Assembly: GCA_029933365.1 (NCBI GenBank)
Contig: JAOZOH010000110.1
Location: 1-9,617, forward strand
Source of the DNA: Desulfuromusa sp.
GTDB lineage: Bacteria > Desulfobacterota > Desulfuromonadia > Desulfuromonadales > Geopsychrobacteraceae
Direction of reading: 5' to 3'
DNA: 9,617 bases
Below, one piece after another: positions 5,707 to 9,617 of this stretch (positions within the stretch are counted from its first letter, which is position 1; each line of letters starts with the position of its first letter). A program made the translations under genes and the position numbers. Under the pieces are notes generated by a model that worked only from the letters and a program-made list of their open reading frames with translations, did not search any database and had not been told where the DNA came from.

Positions 5707-6152
5707 CCCATATCCTCCAGCTCTCCCAGCAGCTCAAGATCTTGCAGAATATCGAAATTTTGCAGCAACTCAAACTGTTCCAGTAATTCTAGTTCAGTCA
5801 GGGCAGGGTTCAACATTTCAACCGGTTGTTGTTGGAAAATCGGCATCAACGTAAGCACTAGTGCCAATGCTCCAGCTACAGCCAGAGCACCACCCCAGAC
5901 AGGCTTTCCAATCTTGTGCTGTGAACCAGTTCTGGCCATAACTTGCTCGGTAAAATGCAATCTGCTGGCAGAATCAATTGTCTGCTCAATTTTAGGAATT
6001 TCTGCCAGGCAGCATTTGATCTGTTCTAAAGTGGTTCGGCAAACTGCGCAGTGTTCGAGATGTTTTTCGACCCGCTGGCGGGTCTCCGGTTCCAGTTCGT
6101 CGTAGTGATAGAGGGTCAGTTGTTTGTCGTCACATGGTTGCTGATTCATCAT
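5703..6152 (-). CDS. Transmembrane zinc-finger anti-sigma factor (ZAS/RsrA-like)
   Basis: This 149-residue protein has an N-terminal cytoplasmic anti-sigma domain. Its zinc motif is His31-x3-Cys35-x2-Cys38 (HLEHCAVC), with Cys7 placed like the first ligand of RsrA-type proteins. One membrane helix spans about residues 86-106 (WGGALAVAGALALVLTLMPIF region). The remaining 43 residues face the periplasm and contain 11 Asp/Glu, no Lys or Arg, and a Leu-rich pattern (LELLEQFELL, DILQDLELLGELED). The start overlaps the sigma factor stop by four bases (ATGA), and AAAGGAG lies eight bases upstream, which supports co-translation of sigma and its inhibitor. In this family the cytoplasmic domain holds the sigma factor inactive until a signal releases it. 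The acidic tail is the likely signal-receiving part here, by inference. Confidence 0.87.
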   Translation of the reverse strand: MMNQQPCDDKQLTLYHYDELEPETRQRVEKHLEHCAVCRTTLEQIKCCLAEIPKIEQTIDSASRLHFTEQVMARTGSQHKIGKPVWGGALAVAGALALVLTLMPIFQQQPVEMLNPALTELELLEQFELLQNFDILQDLELLGELEDMG

Positions 6153-6778
6153 GAGACTTTCTCCTTTGTTTTGCTGAACTCCTGACGAAATAAACTGACT
6201 GCTCGATGTAAATGGGACTTGACGGTTCCTTCCCTCAAGTTGAGCATGGCAGCAATCTCTTTCAGGGGTAACTCTTCCATGTGCCTGAGAACAAACACCG
6301 CTTTCTGGCGTGCCGGCAGTTTGTTGAGCAGTTGCTGCATCTGTTCAGCTGTTTCTCTGGCTTGAAGTTGATCATGTGGTGACGCTGACGGATCGATGGC
6401 CAGATCCACTGGATCACTTTGCTCCGATTCGCTACTGCGAAAGAAAAATAATTTCCGTTTTAAACATTCACGGCGCAGATGATCAATCGCCAGATGACTG
6501 ACGGTGCGATACAGCCAGGTGCTGATCCGGCTGTCGCCACGAAAAGTCAGCAGCGATCTGAACAGACGCAGGAAGGCTTCCTGACTAATTTCTTCCGCCT
6601 CAGCGCGATTTCCAACCAGTCTCCATGCCAATTGGATGGTTTTTTCGCTATGTGCCTCAACAAGTTGAGCAAAAGCAGATTCCTGCCCGTTTCTGGCCTG
6701 TTCAATAAGGATTTTTTCCGCAGCTGGTTGCATTGGCAGAGCGTAACGACTGGTCAGAGCTGTGTCAACGCCAGTCAT
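6149..6778 (-). CDS. ECF-family RNA polymerase sigma factor
   Basis: This 209-residue protein has the two ECF domains. Sigma-2 spans about 35-103 (AFAQLVEAHSEKTIQLAWRLV, AEEISQEAFLRLFRSL, STWLYRTVSHLAIDHLRR), covering the -10 recognition and core-binding helices. Sigma-4 spans about 145-200 (LPARQKAVFVLRHMEELPLKEIAAML, then REGTVKSHLHRAVSLFRQ), the -35-reading helix-turn-helix. The linker (SSESEQSDPVDLAIDPSASP) is typical of RpoE-like factors. I use the start at 6778, with AGGA close upstream; the next in-frame ATG at 6733 has no ribosome binding site. It heads a four-gene operon with its anti-sigma factor. The candidate ECF promoter at 6828-6856 implies autoregulation, and a matching promoter before the Arg-rich gene gives a first extra regulon member. 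Confidence 0.93.
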   Translation of the reverse strand: MTGVDTALTSRYALPMQPAAEKILIEQARNGQESAFAQLVEAHSEKTIQLAWRLVGNRAEAEEISQEAFLRLFRSLLTFRGDSRISTWLYRTVSHLAIDHLRRECLKRKLFFFRSSESEQSDPVDLAIDPSASPHDQLQARETAEQMQQLLNKLPARQKAVFVLRHMEELPLKEIAAMLNLREGTVKSHLHRAVSLFRQEFSKTKEKVS

Positions 6779-6827
6779 TTTCCTAACCTACCCTGAAAAA
6801 AGGTTGTTTACAGATTACCATGTATAG

Positions 6828-6856
6828 TTAGACGGTTCGACGCGGGAAAGGTTTAC
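6828..6856 (-). promoter_or_regulatory. Autoregulatory ECF sigma-type promoter of the sigma operon
   Basis: Read on the minus strand: GTAAAC (6856-6851), 16 bases, CGTCTAA (6834-6828), 50 bases before the sigma ATG. It has the AAC-N16-CGTC layout common to ECF promoters and matches the Arg-rich gene promoter in all 13 element bases. Confidence 0.75.
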
Positions 6857-6865
6857 TCTGTGGAG

Positions 6866-6882
6866 GTTTTTTTGTAAAAAAA
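6866..6882. promoter_or_regulatory. T-run/A-run tract upstream of the sigma promoter, possible UP element
   Basis: A T run and an A run separated by GT form a small AT inverted repeat about 10-25 bases upstream of the -35 box. The position suits an alpha-subunit UP element. Purine-rich DNA follows (6883-6906). Confidence 0.35.
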
Positions 6883-6935
6883 TGGGAGGAGAGAGACACG
6901 GAGGGGGATCTTAAATATTTAGTGCCAAAATAGTG

Positions 6936-7442
6936 CTATTTCTGCTTTCGTCTAAAAAGATCAGTTTTCAAACTTGAAACACGATCTAGAAAGAGAAATC
7001 CATCCAGATGATCCAGCTCATGCTGAATGGCAATCGCTTCAAATCCTTCGGCACGGATGACCTGCAACTGCTGATCTTGATCGATAAATTGGACGACAAT
7101 TGATTCAGAGCGGGTCACGTTGCCGGTATAATCGGGAACCGACATGCACCCTTCACGAACAATCTGACTGCCCTCTTTTTCAATAATTTCAGGGTTCACC
7201 ATCTGCAGCAGACCGTGATTTTCCTGTTTTTTGCCCAACTTACTTTTAGAGACGTCAACTACGGCGGTGCGGCGGAGGTCGCCTAGTTGTGGTGCAGCGA
7301 TACCGACAGAATGGCCAGCATCGACCATGGTATCGACAAGATCGTGAAGGAGCTGTTGTGCCGATTCATCGAAGTTGACAATGGGTGCACAGACTTCTTT
7401 TAAGCGCGAATCTGGATAAATAAGGACTTCTTTGACAGCCAT
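6936..7442 (-). CDS. def: Peptide deformylase
   Basis: This 168-residue enzyme removes the formyl group from the N-terminal methionine of new proteins in the cytoplasm, using a bound metal. The three family motifs are in order: motif 1 SVGIAAPQLG (residues 45-54), motif 2 EGCMS with metal ligand Cys99, and motif 3 QHELDH with ligands His141 and His145 and catalytic Glu142. The usual first Gly of motif 1 (GxGxAAPQ) is Ser45 here, while Gly47, the Pro and the catalytic Gln52 are kept. Length and the basic tail (FRRKQK) are normal. The start lies 5 bp after the ACT gene stop, with GGAG 11 bases upstream, so the two genes form an operon. No clear terminator lies between its stop and the sigma promoter. 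Confidence 0.95.
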   Translation of the reverse strand: MAVKEVLIYPDSRLKEVCAPIVNFDESAQQLLHDLVDTMVDAGHSVGIAAPQLGDLRRTAVVDVSKSKLGKKQENHGLLQMVNPEIIEKEGSQIVREGCMSVPDYTGNVTRSESIVVQFIDQDQQLQVIRAEGFEAIAIQHELDHLDGFLFLDRVSSLKTDLFRRKQK

Positions 7443-7447
7443 GATAA

Positions 7448-7987
7448 TTACAACTCCATTGTCGCCAGAGAACGGACAGAAATATCAACCTGAAGTTTCT
7501 GTTTCAGTTCTTTCATCCATGCTTCAACTTCTTCAATCTCAGAGTTTTCAGGCAACATGGCTTCGAGCATCATAACGTAGACAGGTTTCAATTTGTCACC
7601 AATGAGCTTGGTATTCAGATCAGTAATATTGATATTGCGATCACCCAGCTCTTTGGCAACCTGGTAAACAATTCCAGGTTTGTCGGCTCCGTAGACCGAG
7701 ATCATGCAGAGCTCTCCTTCCAGCTCAGGGCGAATTTCTCCCCCGGTTTTCAGGGTGCGAATATAAACGGACAGATTGTTTTCTTCCAGTGGACTGAAGG
7801 TGTCACTGAACTCTTCTTTGGTTGAAATTCCAGGATTGGAGATGATCAGAATCATTGAGAACTGTCCACCAAGAATCGAACAACTGGAATCAGCAATGTT
7901 AAAACCACCTTGAAAGAGGATTTCTGTTACCTGCGAAACGATTCCGGGACGGTCACGACCGATAATAGTCAGGGCAAAATGTTGCAT
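7448..7987 (-). CDS. Two-ACT-domain protein, GcvR-like regulator
   Basis: This 179-residue protein has two ACT domains. The first is at about 3-80, with the ligand loop GRDRPGIVSQVTEIL and GGFNIADSSCSILGGQFSM. The second is at about 93-172, with YGADKPGIVYQVAKEL and NINITDLNTKLIG. ACT domains bind amino acids, and this paired form is the fold of the glycine cleavage repressor GcvR. It lacks a DNA-binding domain, so it probably acts by protein contact or amino acid sensing; the ligand is not readable. AGGAGGTGAT lies directly before the ATG at 7987, a near-perfect ribosome binding site that fixes the start. It is first in an operon with peptide deformylase and divergent from pstS. Confidence 0.88.
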   Translation of the reverse strand: MQHFALTIIGRDRPGIVSQVTEILFQGGFNIADSSCSILGGQFSMILIISNPGISTKEEFSDTFSPLEENNLSVYIRTLKTGGEIRPELEGELCMISVYGADKPGIVYQVAKELGDRNINITDLNTKLIGDKLKPVYVMMLEAMLPENSEIEEVEAWMKELKQKLQVDISVRSLATMEL

Positions 7988-8099
7988 ATCACCTCCTGTG
8001 TGAAAATGGAGAGTTATGGAAATGGTTCAAAAATCAGATGCAGCGGGAAGAGTGCCCTATTTGAGATGGTTTTGCAAGACAGACAGAAATTTTGGCAAT

Positions 8100-8143
8100 T
8101 TTACATTTCCTTAACAGTAACTTCATAAAAGTGAAACATCTAT
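8100..8143 (+). promoter_or_regulatory. PHO box upstream of pstS (four 11-bp units)
   Basis: Hexamers TTTACA (8100), TTAACA (8111), TTCATA (8122) and GAAACA (8133) start exactly 11 bp apart. PhoB-family regulators bind such 11-bp-phased direct repeats as dimers, so this could hold two dimers. TATTGT at 8148-8153 is a candidate -10, ahead of the start codon at 8188. PhoB itself is not in the window. Confidence 0.72.
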
Positions 8144-8187
8144 TGCTTATTGTCCTCCCAAAGCAAACTACTTAATGGAGGAAAATC

Positions 8188-9189
8188 ATGAAAAAAATAC
8201 TGCTTATTCTGTGTTCAGTGTTGTTGTTTCAGGGTGTTTCGTATGCCGGGTCAGCGCTAAATGGTGCGGGCGCTTCATTCCCATATCCGGTTTATTCCGG
8301 TTGGGCCTTTCAATATCAGCAGGCGACCGGAACAAAAATCAATTATCAGTCAATCGGTTCTGGTGGCGGAGTTCGTCAGATCTGTGACCGAACCGTCGAT
8401 TTCGGTGCTTCAGATGCTCCGGTCACGCCTGAAAAATTAGCTGAAAAAAAGTTACTGCAATTTCCGGCGATCATCGGCGGTGTGGTTCCAATCATTAATA
8501 TCAAGGGGATAGATAGCGCTCGGCTCAAACTGACCGGTGAAGTCCTGGCGCGTATTTTTCTTGGTAAAATCGACATCTGGAGTGACCCGGAAATTGCTGA
8601 ACTGAATCCAGACCTGAAACTTCCAGACGACAAAATCTCGGTTATTCACCGTTCCGATGGTTCAGGAACAACGGCCATTTTTACCAGCTACCTCTCTGCA
8701 GTCAGTAAAGACTGGGAAGAGACAACCGGGGCAGGCAAGTCGGTGAACTGGCCGGTAGGGATTGGTGGCAAGGGGAACGAAGGTGTGACCAACTATGTCA
8801 AGCGGGTGAAAAACTCTATAGGCTACGTGGAATTTGCCTATGCCAAACAAAACAAGCTGGCCGATGTTGCCTTGCAGAACCGCGAGGGAAAGTATGTCAG
8901 TGCTTCATTCGATAGTTTCGAGGCTGCCGCCGCTTTTGCCAAGTGGGAGCAGGACAAGGGCTATTACTTGTGGCTGGTCAATGCCCCGGGTGAAGAGTCT
9001 TGGCCGATTGCTGGCGCTTCGTTCATTTTATTGGCCAAAGAGAAGGTAGATTCTAACCGGCAAGTGATGAAATTCTACGATTGGGCTTTTGACAATGGTG
9101 ATGAAATGGCGATCAAGCTTGTGTATGTACCGTTGCCACAGAATCTGAAGGATGATATCCGCAGCTACTGGAAGGCAAGCGGGTTGTAG
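8188..9189 (+). CDS. pstS: Periplasmic phosphate-binding protein PstS
   Basis: This 333-residue protein has a signal peptide cleaved after about residue 20 (VSYA). It captures phosphate in the periplasm for the PstCAB ABC importer. Family motifs appear in order: GAGASFPYPVYSGW (26-39), IGSGGGVRQI (56-65), FGASDAP (72-78), HRSDGSGTT (154-162), GNEGVTNYVK and IGYVEFAYA, the last group lining the phosphate site in the PstS fold. GGAGGA precedes the ATG at 8188, and the gene ends in a doubled TAG. A PHO box lies upstream and a strong terminator follows. It is therefore probably made in excess of the permease under phosphate limitation. Confidence 0.96.
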   Translation: MKKILLILCSVLLFQGVSYAGSALNGAGASFPYPVYSGWAFQYQQATGTKINYQSIGSGGGVRQICDRTVDFGASDAPVTPEKLAEKKLLQFPAIIGGVVPIINIKGIDSARLKLTGEVLARIFLGKIDIWSDPEIAELNPDLKLPDDKISVIHRSDGSGTTAIFTSYLSAVSKDWEETTGAGKSVNWPVGIGGKGNEGVTNYVKRVKNSIGYVEFAYAKQNKLADVALQNREGKYVSASFDSFEAAAAFAKWEQDKGYYLWLVNAPGEESWPIAGASFILLAKEKVDSNRQVMKFYDWAFDNGDEMAIKLVYVPLPQNLKDDIRSYWKASGL

Positions 9190-9213
9190 TAGCAGTGTTC
9201 CTGTAAGTCGTAC

Positions 9214-9251
9214 AGCAGGGGCAACGTGCGCGTTGCCCCTGCTCTATTTTT
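9214..9251 (+). terminator. Rho-independent terminator between pstS and pstC
   Basis: A 13-bp perfect GC-rich stem (AGCAGGGGCAACG with its complement) closes a TGCG loop and is followed by CTATTTTT. It begins 24 bases after the first pstS stop codon. Confidence 0.9.
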
Positions 9252-9264
9252 CCAACCATCAGAT

Positions 9265-9308
9265 TTTACATTTCTTTAACAGCTCTACAACACTTTCACT
9301 ACAATATT
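9265..9308 (+). promoter_or_regulatory. Second PHO box, upstream of pstC (four 11-bp units)
   Basis: Hexamers TTTACA (9265), TTAACA (9276), ACAACA (9287) and ACTACA (9298) start exactly 11 bp apart. The first 17 bases differ from the pstS box at one position. It lies just after the terminator, so pstC probably has its own phosphate-controlled promoter. Confidence 0.72.
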
Positions 9309-9316
9309 TAGCTAAC

Positions 9317-9330
9317 TTCCTGGTCAGGAA
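9317..9330. repeat. Short dyad TTCCTG-GT-CAGGAA in the pstC leader
   Basis: Six-base perfect arms flank GT, about 30 bases before the pstC start. It may be a small operator or chance. Confidence 0.3.
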
Positions 9331-9361
9331 ACGACCCTGTGAACAACTAAATGGACAGGTC

Positions 9362-9617
9362 ATGGCAAGTACCACCACGCGCGATCAAGCACTCGATAAA
9401 CTATTCTCCGGAGTCACTTTTTCAGCGGCATTCCTGGTTTTGGTAGTTATTGTCAGTATTTTCATCTCCCTACTTCGGGAATCACTGACCGCGATTGATG
9501 CTTTCGGTTTTTTCGGTTTCATCAGCAGTACCGCTTGGGATCCGGTTCGAGAAGTTTTCGGCGCGGCAACCACCCTGTATGGCACCCTGATCACAACTTT
9601 GCTGGCTTTGGTTATGG
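9362..9617 (+). CDS. pstC: Phosphate ABC transporter permease PstC, partial (5' end only)
   Basis: The first 85 codons are present and open to the right edge. The protein starts MASTTTRDQALDKLFSGVTF, followed by a first membrane helix (AAFLVLVVIVSIFISLL, about 22-38). Then come AFGFFGFISSTAWDPV and FGAATTLYGTLITTLLALVM. The W(D/N)P...FGA...LYGTL pattern is characteristic of PstC, one of the two inner-membrane permease subunits of the high-affinity phosphate importer. The start at 9362 has a GGACAGG signal close by. It follows pstS, a terminator and its own PHO box. Confidence 0.92.
   Translation, partial: MASTTTRDQALDKLFSGVTFSAAFLVLVVIVSIFISLLRESLTAIDAFGFFGFISSTAWDPVREVFGAATTLYGTLITTLLALVM

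Noticed and set aside
5492..6105. Ser-rich plus-strand ORFs opposite the anti-sigma and small acidic genes
   Set aside because: Their Ser runs are the antisense reading of Leu/Glu repeat codons, and they have no ribosome binding sites.
6921..6938. AGTGC direct repeat around the deformylase stop as a terminator
   Set aside because: The repeat is direct, not inverted, and no hairpin with a T tract follows.
6949..6955. Plus-strand CGTCTAA, a possible third ECF -10 element
   Set aside because: It is inside the end of the deformylase gene, and no GTAAAC lies 16 bases upstream.

Overview
This window looks like chromosomal DNA from a Gram-negative bacterium. Two lipoproteins, a transmembrane zinc anti-sigma factor, several signal-peptide proteins and a Pst phosphate system all imply an envelope with a periplasm. 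The mix of genes (LysR regulator with an MFS carrier, an ECF sigma factor with a DUF3106-type protein, a GcvR-like ACT protein next to peptide deformylase, and pstS-pstC) fits a Deltaproteobacterium of the Desulfuromonas/Geobacter kind. That placement is inferred from gene content and protein character, not from a marker gene. I see no rRNA, tRNA, CRISPR array or insertion sequence.

Layout. 1-1755 (minus): a two-gene lipoprotein operon, with a Sel1-repeat lipoprotein followed by an OmpA-domain lipoprotein that runs off the left edge; their stop and start codons overlap by one base. 1756-1937: a divergent regulatory region with two short inverted repeats. 1938-4330 (plus): a LysR regulator, an MFS transporter, and the decayed remnant of an FAD/NAD oxidoreductase that still has a start codon and ribosome binding site. 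4368-4399: a perfect 32-bp palindrome between convergent genes, probably a terminator. 4416-6856 (minus): an ECF sigma factor operon (sigma, anti-sigma, small acidic secreted protein, basic DUF3106-type repeat protein) and, 264 bp beyond it, a separate Arg-rich secreted protein. 6936-7987 (minus): peptide deformylase and a two-ACT-domain protein. 8100-9617 (plus): pstS with a PHO box, a strong terminator, a second PHO box and the start of pstC.

Most interesting system. The sigma operon and the separate Arg-rich gene carry the same promoter: GTAAAC, 16 bases, CGTCTAA, with all 13 element bases identical and the same spacing. The sigma factor therefore probably drives both its own operon and the Arg-rich gene. 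The encoded proteins fall into two charge classes. The anti-sigma periplasmic tail and the small secreted protein both end in Leu/Glu/Asp-rich helical repeats with almost no basic residues. The DUF3106 protein (six exact 18-residue repeats) and the Arg-rich protein (31% Arg when mature) are basic. A testable model is an envelope-stress circuit in which basic periplasmic proteins bind the acidic tail of the anti-sigma factor and the small acidic protein competes with it.

Phosphate region. Two 44-bp blocks, each made of four hexamers in exact 11-bp phase, precede pstS and pstC. They suggest that PhoB-type control acts separately on the binding protein and on the permease, with a terminator between them.
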